From Streptomyces phaeofaciens (GTDB lineage: Bacteria > Actinomycetota > Actinomycetes > Streptomycetales > Streptomycetaceae), in the NCBI RefSeq assembly GCF_014648915.1, contig NZ_BMSA01000022.1, positions 1 through 64,000 of the forward strand: 64,000 nucleotides of DNA, in the 5' to 3' direction. The stretch's first letter is position 1, and each line of letters opens with the position of its first letter. The position numbers and the translations under genes are program-made. Below are positions 41,316 to 48,732 of the stretch, piece by piece. The notes beneath the pieces are model-generated. The model did not search any database, was not told where the DNA came from, and saw only the letters and a program-made list of their open reading frames with translations.

Positions 41316-42770
41316 TCACACCCGGAACGCTCCCGGATGCGTCTGCTCCCGCACGGACACGTACTGCTGGCGCACCGCCTGTCCCACGGCCAGTTCGTCG
41401 CCCGGGTCGAGCACCTGGGCCGCCGCCCCCTGCCAGACCGGCGGGGTCCGCGGATCGAGCGTGCCCTGCTGCGCCCCGAGCGCCCACGCGGCCTGCCGCG
41501 CCGCCCCGATCGCCGCGTAGTCGGCGGGCTGCGGTACGACGACCTGCGCGCCGAAGAGCGCGGGCGCCGCCGCCTGCACGGCGGGCAGCTCGGCCGCGGC
41601 GCCGAGCAGGAAGACCCGCCGTACGTCCACGCCCCGCCCGCGCAGCACGTCCAGCGCGTCCGCGAGCCCGCACAGCATGCCCTCGAACCCGGCCCGCGCG
41701 AAGTGCTCGGGCTTCATCGACTCGCGCCGCAGGCCGGCCAGGGTGCCGGCGGTGTGCGGCAGGTTCGGCGTCCGCTCGCCCTCCAGGTAGGGGAGCAGGA
41801 CCAGCCCGTGCGAGCCCGGCGTCGACTTCATCGCCAGCTCGGACAGGCTCTCCAGGTCGGGCACCCCGAGCAGTTCGGCGGCGCCGCGCAGGGTCCGTAC
41901 GGCGTTCAGGGTGGTGACCACCGGCAGATGCATGCCCGTCGCGTCCGCCAGGGAGGTGATCATCCCGCTCTGGTCGACGAGCGCCTCGGGGTGCACGGCC
42001 ATCACGGAGCCGGACGCGCCCAGGGACACCACCGCGTCCCCGAGCCCGATGCCCAGACCGAAGGCGGCGGCCATGGTCTCGCCGGTGCCGGCGGAGATCA
42101 GCAGCCCCTCCGGGGTCGTGCCGGCCGCCTCGGACGGGCCGATCACCTCGGGCAGCATGACCTGGTGACCGAGCGCCAGCTCGACGAGGTCGGGCCGGTA
42201 GCCGCCGGTGGCCGCGGACCAGTAGCCGGTGCCGGACGCCCCGCCCCGGTCGGTGGTCCGTCTGACCGGCCGCCCCAGCAGCTGCCACACCAGCCAGTCG
42301 TGGGCCTGGAGCAGCACGGCGGTGCGCTGCGCGGCGTCGGGCTCGTTCTTGGCGAGCCAGCGCAGCTTGGTCACCGGCTGTCCGGCCTGCGGCACCGACC
42401 CCACGGCCTGCGCCCAGGCCTCGCGCCCCCCGAGCGCGTCGATCAGATCGGCCGCCGCGACCTGCGCCCGCTTGTCACCGCCGACCATCGCGGGCCGCAC
42501 GGTGTTGCCCTGCGCGTCCACCGGCACGACGGCGTTCTGCTGCGCGGACACACCGATGGCCTGGACGCCCTCCAGGAGGCCGCCGCCGGCCGCCTCACCG
42601 AGGGACAGCAGCCATGCCTGCGGATCGACGTCGCTGGGCCGTGCCCCACCCGCGGGCCCCTCCAGCGGATGCGGCGCGTAGCCCTGCCTGAGCACGGCTC
42701 CGGAGTCGGCGTCGCAGACGACGATACGAGTGAAATCGGGCGAACTGTCCAACCCGGCGACTATCCCCAT
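41316..42770 (-). CDS. FGGY-family carbohydrate kinase (xylulokinase-like)
   Basis: A 484-residue cytoplasmic sugar kinase. The N-terminal ATPase-fold domain starts IVAGLDSSPDFTRIVVCD, close to the FGGY phosphate-1 motif (DIGTTSTK) but with SPDFTR. QNAVVPVDAQG and PMVGGDKR-like elements follow, then GTGETMAAAFGLGIG and VVSLGASGSVMAV for phosphate-2 and adenosine sites. HTAGTLAGL and LLGAAAELPAVQ close the fold. It phosphorylates a ketopentose or related sugar; no catabolic partner genes are nearby. ATG 42770 is chosen because it directly starts the conserved strand. Confidence 0.85.
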   Translation of the reverse strand: MGIVAGLDSSPDFTRIVVCDADSGAVLRQGYAPHPLEGPAGGARPSDVDPQAWLLSLGEAAGGGLLEGVQAIGVSAQQNAVVPVDAQGNTVRPAMVGGDKRAQVAAADLIDALGGREAWAQAVGSVPQAGQPVTKLRWLAKNEPDAAQRTAVLLQAHDWLVWQLLGRPVRRTTDRGGASGTGYWSAATGGYRPDLVELALGHQVMLPEVIGPSEAAGTTPEGLLISAGTGETMAAAFGLGIGLGDAVVSLGASGSVMAVHPEALVDQSGMITSLADATGMHLPVVTTLNAVRTLRGAAELLGVPDLESLSELAMKSTPGSHGLVLLPYLEGERTPNLPHTAGTLAGLRRESMKPEHFARAGFEGMLCGLADALDVLRGRGVDVRRVFLLGAAAELPAVQAAAPALFGAQVVVPQPADYAAIGAARQAAWALGAQQGTLDPRTPPVWQGAAAQVLDPGDELAVGQAVRQQYVSVREQTHPGAFRV

Positions 42771-42821
42771 GGTGAAAATTCTGCCGCACCGCGCGGGGTG
42801 ACCGTGTCGGGCCCGCACTCA

Positions 42822-43127
42822 CTAGGTGTTGCTGGTGCCCCAGTCGTCCCCGCCGCCGTCGTGCGCGCTGCGCTCCCGCAGCGAACGGACCCGCCCGGCG
42901 ACCGACTCCGGCATCCGGTCGCCGACCTTGTCACTCACCACGTGATAGGCCCGGCCGGCGAACTGGCGGCTCTGCTGCGCGGCCGTCTCGGCGGTGTTGC
43001 GCACGGCGGGGTTCTGCGCGACTTGACGCGCGGACTTCTTCAACTGCTCGTAACGCTCCCGCCCGGCCCGCGTGCCCAGCACGTAACCCACGGCGAGTCC
43101 GACGACGAACGTGAGCCGGTAGCGCAT
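42822..43127 (-). CDS. YtxH-like small membrane-associated protein
   Basis: A 101-residue protein. One N-terminal membrane helix with a glycine zipper (LTFVVGLAVGYVLGTRAGRERYEQL, about 4-28) is typical of YtxH/DUF883-like proteins. A helical, basic tail follows. GGAAGG 10-15 nt upstream supports ATG 43127. The function is unknown; similar proteins occur in Streptomyces next to housekeeping genes. Confidence 0.8.
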   Translation of the reverse strand: MRYRLTFVVGLAVGYVLGTRAGRERYEQLKKSARQVAQNPAVRNTAETAAQQSRQFAGRAYHVVSDKVGDRMPESVAGRVRSLRERSAHDGGGDDWGTSNT

Positions 43128-43286
43128 GACGGCCACCCTTCCCTTGTGTACGTCCCTGGCACGGTCAGCGGCGCCGGGGGGAACCGATTGGCGGAGCACC
43201 CCCCTGCTTGCGCTAATGTATGTGTCGCAGCGAGCGAGCGCCCCCTGGCGAATACCCAGGTAGGTACGTTCGATGCAACGAGGCAT

Positions 43287-43359
43287 TCCCCTGTAGCTCA
43301 ATTGGCAGAGCAGCCGGCTGTTAACCGGCAGGTTACTGGTTCGAGTCCAGTCGGGGGAG
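43287..43359 (+). tRNA. tRNA-Asn (GTT), copy 1
   Basis: A 73-nt cloverleaf. The acceptor arm TCCCCTG pairs with CGGGGGA (one G-U pair), the D arm is AGCTCAATTGGCAGAGC, the anticodon loop CTGTTAA gives GTT, and the T arm is ACTGGTTCGAGTCCAGT. CCA is not encoded. Confidence 0.97.
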
Positions 43360-43364
43360 CTCGG

Positions 43365-43437
43365 TCCTCCGTAGCTCAATTGGCAGAGCAGCCGGCTGTT
43401 AACCGGCAGGTTACTGGTTCGAGTCCAGTCGGGGGAG
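43365..43437 (+). tRNA. tRNA-Asn (GTT), copy 2
   Basis: A second 73-nt tRNA-Asn only 5 nt downstream. It is identical to copy 1 except for acceptor-stem positions 4 and 6 (TCCTCCG instead of TCCCCTG), each still paired with the same 3' strand. It is followed by a T-rich terminator, so both are co-transcribed. Confidence 0.97.
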
Positions 43438-43448
43438 CATCGTGAACG

Positions 43449-43471
43449 AGGACCCCGTAGGGGTCCTTTTT
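43449..43471 (+). terminator. Rho-independent terminator after tRNA-Asn pair
   Basis: AGGACCCC (43449-43456), loop GTA, GGGGTCCT (43460-43467), then a run of five T. It is one of the few canonical U-tract terminators in the window. Confidence 0.9.
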
Positions 43472-43616
43472 CATGTCGGTGTCACGCCGACGGGAACCGC
43501 GCAGGCAGCAGCGCGGTCTCCATGGTCGTACAAGGTCGACCAGCCGAAGCGTGAGATCGTATGAGCGGCTATGCTGCGGCAGACGGCGCGCACACATGTA
43601 CGCGACACGCCGCTAT

Positions 43617-43690
43617 GGGGCGGTAGCTCAGCCGGTTAGAGCAGCGGACTCATAATCCGTCGGCCGTGGGTTCGAGTCCCACCCGCCCCA
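43617..43690 (+). tRNA. tRNA with CAT anticodon (Met or lysidine-type Ile2)
   Basis: A 74-nt cloverleaf. The acceptor GGGGCGG pairs with CCGCCCC, the D arm is AGCTCAGCCGGTTAGAGC, the anticodon loop CTCATAA gives CAT, and the T arm is GTGGGTTCGAGTCCCAC. It is not an initiator tRNA, because position 1:72 is a G-C pair. Elongator Met and TilS-modified Ile2 cannot be told apart with confidence by eye. CCA is not encoded. Confidence 0.93.
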
Positions 43691-43823
43691 CTTCTCGCTA
43701 CGCGGGAAGAACCGTTTCCACCTGCGATGAACCCCCGAGCCCCTTCGAGCGAAGGGGCTTACGTCGTTCCTGACGCAGCTCGGCCGGGATGCGAGGCGGT
43801 TCCCCCCGTTGGATGGTGGAGCC

Positions 43824-44108
43824 ATGAACCATCGCCCTCACCAGTCCCAGCGGACGATCGAGATCGACACCCGGCTTCTCACGACCGGTGCCGTGCTGAC
43901 CGCGGCCGGTGCCGTGGTGGCGTGCTTCGGCATGACCATCGCGGCCGTCGCCGTGTTCACGGCAGGCCGGCGCATGATTCGCGGCATGGAGGTGCCGCCC
44001 GGTCAGCAGGCGGCCATGAAGTGGCGACAGGCCAAGGAGGCGTCCCTCGCGGGCATGCAGGCGTGGCAGTCCGCGTCCGACGCCCAGAAAGGCTCGCTCG
44101 CCCGCTAG
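43824..44108 (+). CDS. Small membrane protein of unknown function
   Basis: A 94-residue protein with a hydrophobic pair of segments (LLTTGAVLTAAGAVVACFGMTIAAVAVFTAG, about 20-50, probably two short helices or one re-entrant hairpin). A basic cytoplasmic tail follows (RRMIRGMEVPPGQQAAMKWRQAKEASLAGMQAWQ). The start ATG 43824 follows GGTGGAGCC. I recognise the type as a conserved Streptomyces hypothetical but know no function. Confidence 0.75.
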   Translation: MNHRPHQSQRTIEIDTRLLTTGAVLTAAGAVVACFGMTIAAVAVFTAGRRMIRGMEVPPGQQAAMKWRQAKEASLAGMQAWQSASDAQKGSLAR

Positions 44109-44340
44109 GGCCTTCCCTTCGGGCGAAGCCGCTCCTCCGCCCGCCGGGTCCCGATCCCGGTGGGCGGAGTCGGTGTTGCCGCCGGTCGGACGCCGCTCGG
44201 GCATGCTCCGGCACCTGACGTACCTGACGCACCGACAGCCGACGTCCGCCCGGCGCCCGCGCACGGCCGCACCGGGGGGACGTTGTACCTTCGTCGAGGG
44301 GAAGGGCGGTCGGCTCCGGGCCTTGCCCCTACGAGAGGGG

Positions 44341-45045
44341 ATGGTGGGGATCACCACGCAGGCCGGCTCCGCCACACAGCCCCGCACACCGCTGAGCAAG
44401 GTACGGGTGCTGGACGCCGCCGTCGCCCTGGCCGACGAGGGCGGGGTCGACGCGCTCAGCATGCGCAAGATCGCGCAGGCGCTCGATGTCGTCCCGATGG
44501 CGCTGTACAAGCACGTGGCCAACAAGAACGAACTGCTCGACGGCATGATCGACGTCCTCGTCGGGGAGATCGACCCGCCGGCCGGCGACACCGACTGGAA
44601 GACCGCCGTCCGCCGACGGGTGCTGTCTGCCCGCCGCATGCTGCTGCGCCACCCGTGGGCGCCCGAGGTCATCGAGTCGCGGATCAAGGCGCGGTCCACC
44701 CCGACGCCCGCGGTCATGGCGTACCTGGACTCGATGATCGGGATCTTCCGGGCCGGAGGGTTCTCCGTCGACCTGGTCCATCACGCGCTGCACGTCATGG
44801 GCAGTCGCCTGCTGGGCTTCTCCCAGGAGCTGTTCCAGGACTCGTCCGACGGCGAGCCGGATCCGGACGCGTTGGCGCCCGAGGAGATGGCCGCGCGCTA
44901 CCCCCACATCACCGAACTGGCCATGGCGGTCGCCCACGACCAGGAGTCCGTCGTCGGCTCGGGCTGCGACGACCAGTTCGAGTTCGAGTTCGCCCTGGAC
45001 CTGACGCTGGACGGTCTGGAGCGGCTCCGGCTCGGGACCCGGTAG
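44341..45045 (+). CDS. TetR-family regulator upstream of MDR reductase
   Basis: A 234-residue repressor. The HTH is at about 15-62 (LSKVRVLDAAVALADEGGVDALSMRKIAQALDVVPMALYKHVANKNEL). The C-terminal ligand domain is TetR_C-like (HVMGSRLLGFSQELFQD; acidic tail FEFEFALDLTLDGLERLR). ATG 44341 begins right after GAGAGGGG, which leaves no normal spacing; GTG 44344 is equally possible. The frame is open far upstream but that sequence is not family-like. It probably acts on the two palindromes at 45.12-45.18 kb in front of the next gene, which is on the same strand. Confidence 0.85.
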   Translation: MVGITTQAGSATQPRTPLSKVRVLDAAVALADEGGVDALSMRKIAQALDVVPMALYKHVANKNELLDGMIDVLVGEIDPPAGDTDWKTAVRRRVLSARRMLLRHPWAPEVIESRIKARSTPTPAVMAYLDSMIGIFRAGGFSVDLVHHALHVMGSRLLGFSQELFQDSSDGEPDPDALAPEEMAARYPHITELAMAVAHDQESVVGSGCDDQFEFEFALDLTLDGLERLRLGTR

Positions 45046-45116
45046 CGCCCGCCCGAGGCGCTCGGCCGTCTTCGTCGCCCTCACGCACTCCCTTCCGCGG
45101 CACCTCCCCCCACCCC

Positions 45117-45145
45117 TTGACGGGTGTACGGCGTACACCTACCGT
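45117..45145 (+). promoter_or_regulatory. Promoter of MDR reductase gene with operator as spacer
   Basis: TTGACG (45117-45122) and TACCGT (45140-45145) are separated by exactly 17 bp. Those 17 bp (45123-45139) are the palindrome GGTGTAC-GGC-GTACACC. A repressor bound there would directly block RNA polymerase. Confidence 0.7.
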
Positions 45146-45153
45146 GCCGTCAT

Positions 45154-45176
45154 AGGGGTGTACGCCGTACACCCCT
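45154..45176. promoter_or_regulatory. Second operator palindrome over the transcription start
   Basis: AGGGGTGTAC (45154-45163), centre GCC, GTACACCCCT (45167-45176): perfect 10-bp arms, same GGTGTAC core as the spacer palindrome. Centre-to-centre distance is 34 bp, about three helical turns, so two repressor dimers would lie on one face. Confidence 0.75.
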
Positions 45177-45192
45177 ACGGGAGGAGGTCCGG

Positions 45193-46182
45193 ATGAAGGC
45201 GATCGTTCAGGAGCGGTTCGGCCCGCCGGAGGTGCTGCGGGTGGCGGACGTCGACCGGCCGGTGGCCGGGGCCGGGCAGGTGCTGGTGCGTGTGCGTGCC
45301 GCCGCGGTCAATCCCTACGACTGGCACATGATGCGCGGCGACCCGTACGTGGCGCGGCTGCTGGGAGCCGTGGGTCTGGTCCGGCCGAAGTGCCGGGTGG
45401 CCGGGATCGACGCGGCCGGACAGGTGGAGGCGGTCGGCGCCGACGTGAGCGGACTCGGGCCCGGCGACGAGGTGCTGGGCTTCTGCCCGGGCTCCTTCGC
45501 CGAGTACGCGCTCACCACGCCGGAACTCCTGGTGCCCAGGCCCGCGAGCCTGACCTTCGAGCAGGCCGCGGCCGTACCGATGGGGGCGGTGACCGCGCTG
45601 CGCGGCATCCGGACCGTGGGCCGGACGCGGGCCGGGCAACGGGTGCTGGTCAACGGCGCCGGCGGCGGCGTGGGCACGTTCGCCGTACAGATCGCCGCCG
45701 CCCTGGGCGCGGAGGTCACCGGGGTGTGCAGCGCCCGCAACGTCGACCTGGTGCGCTCCCTGGGCGCCGCGCACGTCGTCGACTACGCCCAGGAGGACTT
45801 CACCGACCGGGTCGCGCACTACGACGTGATCCTCGACAACGTGGGCAACCGTCCGCTGGGCCGGCTGCGCCGGGCGCTCGCCCCCACGGGGACCCTGGTG
45901 GCCAACGGCGGCGGCTCGCCCGGCCGGGTGTTCGGGGCGATGGGCTCCCTGCTGCGGACGAGCGCGGTCGACGTGTTCGCCCGGCAGCGGCTCCGCCCGA
46001 TCCTGCCGTCGGCGCCGGCCGGGCCGACCCACGAGGACCTGCTCGCCGTCACCGCGCTCATCGAGTCCGGCAGTCTCACCCCGGTGGTCGACCGGACCTA
46101 CTCCCTGGCCGACACCGCCGCGGGCGTATGTCATGTGGAGCGCGGCCACGCCCGCGGCAAGGTCGTCGTCACCGTGGGGTGA
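45193..46182 (+). CDS. NAD(P)-dependent MDR-family reductase (quinone oxidoreductase-like)
   Basis: A 329-residue zinc-independent medium-chain reductase. The GroES-like N-terminal domain has VRAAAVNPYDWHMMRG and GIDAAGQVEAVGADVSGLGPGDEV. The Rossmann domain has VNGAGGGVGTFAVQIAAALGAEVTGVCSARN, typical of NADPH quinone or enone reductases. No structural or catalytic Zn cysteines are present. GGGAGGAGG lies about 6-14 nt before ATG 45193. It is very likely repressed by the upstream TetR through the two palindromes, as a chemical-stress response. Confidence 0.9.
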   Translation: MKAIVQERFGPPEVLRVADVDRPVAGAGQVLVRVRAAAVNPYDWHMMRGDPYVARLLGAVGLVRPKCRVAGIDAAGQVEAVGADVSGLGPGDEVLGFCPGSFAEYALTTPELLVPRPASLTFEQAAAVPMGAVTALRGIRTVGRTRAGQRVLVNGAGGGVGTFAVQIAAALGAEVTGVCSARNVDLVRSLGAAHVVDYAQEDFTDRVAHYDVILDNVGNRPLGRLRRALAPTGTLVANGGGSPGRVFGAMGSLLRTSAVDVFARQRLRPILPSAPAGPTHEDLLAVTALIESGSLTPVVDRTYSLADTAAGVCHVERGHARGKVVVTVG

Positions 46183-46222
46183 GCACCCGGGGCGGTGGAC
46201 CCGCTCGGGTGGTCTGCCGCGC

Positions 46223-46289
46223 GTTGTTCAACTCGCTGGTTGACAACGCCGGAGTGCGAGCCTAAGGTATTTAACCAATCGGTTGAATA
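46223..46289. promoter_or_regulatory. Two operator-like palindromes upstream of ArsR gene
   Basis: Site 2, 46268-46289: TATTTAACC-AATC-GGTTGAATA, 9-bp arms with one mismatch, 14 bp before the arsR start. Site 1, 46223-46247: GTTGTTCAAC / GTTGACAAC arms with one bulged base. Both contain the TCAAC/GGTTGA core, which is typical of autoregulated ArsR-AHSA1 operons. Confidence 0.65.
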
Positions 46290-46302
46290 TGTGAGGTGCG
46301 TG

Positions 46303-46665
46303 ATGGCCGACGACCGGCTGTCCCAGGTGTTCGCCGCCCTGGCCGACCCGACCCGGCGCGACATGGTGGCCCGGCTCGCCGCCAAGGACGCCACGGTCAA
46401 CGAACTGGCCGAGCCGTACGACGTCACGGTGCAGGCCGTGTCCAAGCACATCAAGGTCCTGGAGGACGCCGGCCTGGTGAGTCGCAGCAGGGACGCCCAG
46501 CGGCGGCCCTGCCACCTCGAAGCAGAGGTCTTCGACCTGATGACGAAGTGGATCGAGCGATACCGGAGAGAGGCGGAGGACCGTTTCCGTCGTCTCGACG
46601 TGCTCCTCGAGCAGATGGACGAGCAGCCGGTACCGGGAACCCCGACGGAGGAGGCGGCGTCATGA
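46303..46665 (+). CDS. ArsR-family winged-helix regulator
   Basis: A 120-residue repressor of the metal-independent ArsR type paired with AHSA1 proteins. The winged helix is at about 10-85 (VFAALADPTRRDMVARLAAKDATVNELAEPYDVTVQAVSKHIKVLEDAGLVSRSRD). The ELCVC metal-binding box is absent, so a small molecule or protein signal is likely. GTGAGG precedes ATG 46303. It overlaps the next gene by 4 nt (ATGA). Confidence 0.9.
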   Translation: MADDRLSQVFAALADPTRRDMVARLAAKDATVNELAEPYDVTVQAVSKHIKVLEDAGLVSRSRDAQRRPCHLEAEVFDLMTKWIERYRREAEDRFRRLDVLLEQMDEQPVPGTPTEEAAS

Positions 46666-47201
46666 GCGCCACCGGCACGCAGCACCACAACGAGACGCGG
46701 ATCGTGGCCGACCCGGCTCTGCCCACGATCGTGATCACCCGGGAGTTCGACGCTCCGCCGGAGCGGGTGTTCCGGGCGTACACCGACCCCGATCTGGTCG
46801 TCCGGTGGCTCGGCCCTCGGCGGCTCACGATGTGGATCGAGCGGTACGACGCGCGCAGCGGCGGCTCCTATCGCTACGTGCATCGCGAGGACGACGGGAC
46901 CGAGTACGGCTTCCACGGCGTGTTCCACGAGGTGCGCCCCGACGAGCGCATCGTGCAGACGTTCACCTTCGAGGGCTTCCCCGACGGCGTCAGCCTGGAG
47001 ACGGCCGTCTTCGAGGACCTCGGCGGCCGCACCCGGGTCACCACCACGTCGCTCATGGGCTCCATCGAGGACCGCGACGCGATGATCTCGAGCGGCATGG
47101 AAGGCGGCCTCCGCGAAGGCTACGAGCGGCTCGACGAGCTGCTCGACGGCGGCCGGAGCGACAGCGCCGACCGACACACCGACAGGGAGATGACGTCATG
47201 A
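46662..47201 (+). CDS. SRPBCC/AHSA1-domain protein
   Basis: A 179-residue Bet v1-like START-fold protein. ITREFDAPPERVFRAYTDPDLVVRWLGPRRLTM is the family start, RSGGSYRYVHREDDGTEYGFHGVFHEV and RTRVTTTSLMGSIEDRDAMISSGMEGGLREGYERLDELL the rest of the cavity. Such proteins bind hydrophobic ligands; the adjacent ArsR normally controls them. It is translationally coupled to both neighbours (ATGA at each end). Confidence 0.88.
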   Translation: MSATGTQHHNETRIVADPALPTIVITREFDAPPERVFRAYTDPDLVVRWLGPRRLTMWIERYDARSGGSYRYVHREDDGTEYGFHGVFHEVRPDERIVQTFTFEGFPDGVSLETAVFEDLGGRTRVTTTSLMGSIEDRDAMISSGMEGGLREGYERLDELLDGGRSDSADRHTDREMTS

Positions 47202-47752
47202 CCGAAGCGGCCGACGAACACCGCACCGTCGCGCGCGTATTCACCGACCGGGTGCGCGGCACGCGTCCGGAGGCATGGGACGACCCGGCGCCGTGCGAGG
47301 GATGGGTCGCCCGAGACGTGGTGCGTCACCTCGTCGAATGGTTCCCGGACTTCCTGAAGGCCGGCGCGGGCGTCGACCTGCCGAAGGGGCCGTCGGTGGA
47401 CGACGACCCCGTGGCCGCCTGGACGGTGCACAGCGACGCGGTGCAGGCTCTCCTCGACGATCCCGCCACGGCGGAGCGGACGCTGTCGAACGAGCACGTC
47501 GGACAGCTCCCGCTGGACCGGGCGGTCGACCAGTTCTACACGTCCGACGTCTTCCTGCACACCTGGGACCTGGCGCGGGCCACCGGCCAGGAGGAACGCC
47601 TCGATCCCGGCAGGTGCGCCCGGATGCTCGACGGGATGCTGCCGCTCGACGAGATCCTCCGCAAGAGCGGACACTACGGCCCACGTGTCGACGTGCCCGA
47701 GAGCTCCGACGTGCAGACCCGCCTGCTCGCCTTCATCGGCCGCAAGCCCTGA
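47198..47752 (+). CDS. TIGR03086/DinB-like metal-binding protein
   Basis: A 184-residue four-helix-bundle protein of the mycothiol-dependent maleylpyruvate isomerase/DinB-like superfamily. DPAPCEGWVARDVVRHLVEWFPDFL (metal-ligand His) and TSDVFLHTWDLARATGQEERLD (second His/Asp pair) are the family blocks. Proteins of this group are thought to use bacillithiol or mycothiol in detoxification. It is the third gene of the arsR operon and overlaps the AHSA1 gene by 4 nt. Confidence 0.85.
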   Translation: MTEAADEHRTVARVFTDRVRGTRPEAWDDPAPCEGWVARDVVRHLVEWFPDFLKAGAGVDLPKGPSVDDDPVAAWTVHSDAVQALLDDPATAERTLSNEHVGQLPLDRAVDQFYTSDVFLHTWDLARATGQEERLDPGRCARMLDGMLPLDEILRKSGHYGPRVDVPESSDVQTRLLAFIGRKP

Positions 47753-47786
47753 CGCCCGGCCGCCGGGTGCCGCCCGCCGCGGCGAC

Positions 47787-48632
47787 TCAGCCCCGGCGTC
47801 CCGTCAGGCGCACGCCGCCGACGGCGCCCGTCGTGAAGAGGGCGCTCACGGTGTCGTAGAACCGCAGCAGACGCTCGGCGAGGGGCCTGCCGTGCAGGTG
47901 GGCGCGGTTCTCGAAGTCGTGCCGGAAGGCGGCGGCGCGGTCGCGGACCCAGGGCAGCCACAGGGCGGTGGCGTCCGTCCAGGCCACGTCGATGAGGCCG
48001 GACCCGGCGAGGTCCTCGCGGTAGCGGGTCTCGTCCGGGAGGTAGGGGCAGGCGACGAGGTCCGCGAGGTCGGCCCGCTCCCCGGCGGTCAGGGGGCGGC
48101 GGGCGTAGAAGTCCTCGACGTAGAAGGTGCCTTCGGGGCGCAGGAGGTCCCGGCAGACGCCGAAGAGTCCGGCGCGGTCCGGGATGTGCAGGATCGCCAG
48201 CAGGGAGATCAGATGGTCGTAGCTCTCGGACCAGCCCGTGCCGCCCAGGGTCAGGGCGTCCGCCCGGACGGCCCGGACGCGCTCCGACAGCCCGCACAGC
48301 GAGGTGAGCTCCTCGCTCAACCGGTGCAGTTCCGGCTGGAGTTCGACCGCCGTGACCCGGCAGCCGTACCGCTCGGCGAGATAGCGGGCGGGCCCGCCGA
48401 GCCCCGCGCCGATGTCCACGACCTCCGCGCCGGGCCCGGCGCCCAGCCGCGTGACGGCGTGGTCGAGTGCCCGGTGGCCGAGGTAGTGCAGCTGGTCGTA
48501 CGGTTCGAGGTCGGCCGGGGTGGGCGGGGCGGGGCGGTCCAGCAGCGGGGCCAGGGCGTCGCGGACGTGCTGGAGGTCGTACAGGGCCATGCCGTCGAAG
48601 CGGCTGTCGCGGTGTTCCGTCACGGCCCGCAT
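47787..48632 (-). CDS. SAM-dependent class I methyltransferase
   Basis: A 281-residue cytoplasmic methyltransferase. YDQLHYLGHRALDHAVTRLG precedes motif I VVDIGAGLGGPARYLAERYG (SAM binding), motif II with the acidic ribose ligand is VTAVELQPEL, and LLAILHIPDRAGLFGVCRDLLRPEGTFYVEDF is motif III/post III. The N-terminal region resembles sarcosine/dimethylglycine and phosphoethanolamine methyltransferases. The substrate is not predictable. It is divergent from the P450 gene by about 100 bp. Confidence 0.82.
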   Translation of the reverse strand: MRAVTEHRDSRFDGMALYDLQHVRDALAPLLDRPAPPTPADLEPYDQLHYLGHRALDHAVTRLGAGPGAEVVDIGAGLGGPARYLAERYGCRVTAVELQPELHRLSEELTSLCGLSERVRAVRADALTLGGTGWSESYDHLISLLAILHIPDRAGLFGVCRDLLRPEGTFYVEDFYARRPLTAGERADLADLVACPYLPDETRYREDLAGSGLIDVAWTDATALWLPWVRDRAAAFRHDFENRAHLHGRPLAERLLRFYDTVSALFTTGAVGGVRLTGRRG

Positions 48633-48732
48633 CCTTCACCGCGCAACGGCACGGCGGCGGCCGCCCGGACCCGTGGCGCCTCCCCGGGCGAGGGGTGCGG
48701 CGCGGCGGCCGCGGGTGTCTAGGGTGGAGCCC

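Noticed and set aside
44173..44340. A longer TetR protein starting at 44173
   Set aside because: The extension translates to Arg/Pro/Gly-rich sequence unlike the family. The HTH begins normally about 15 residues after 44341.
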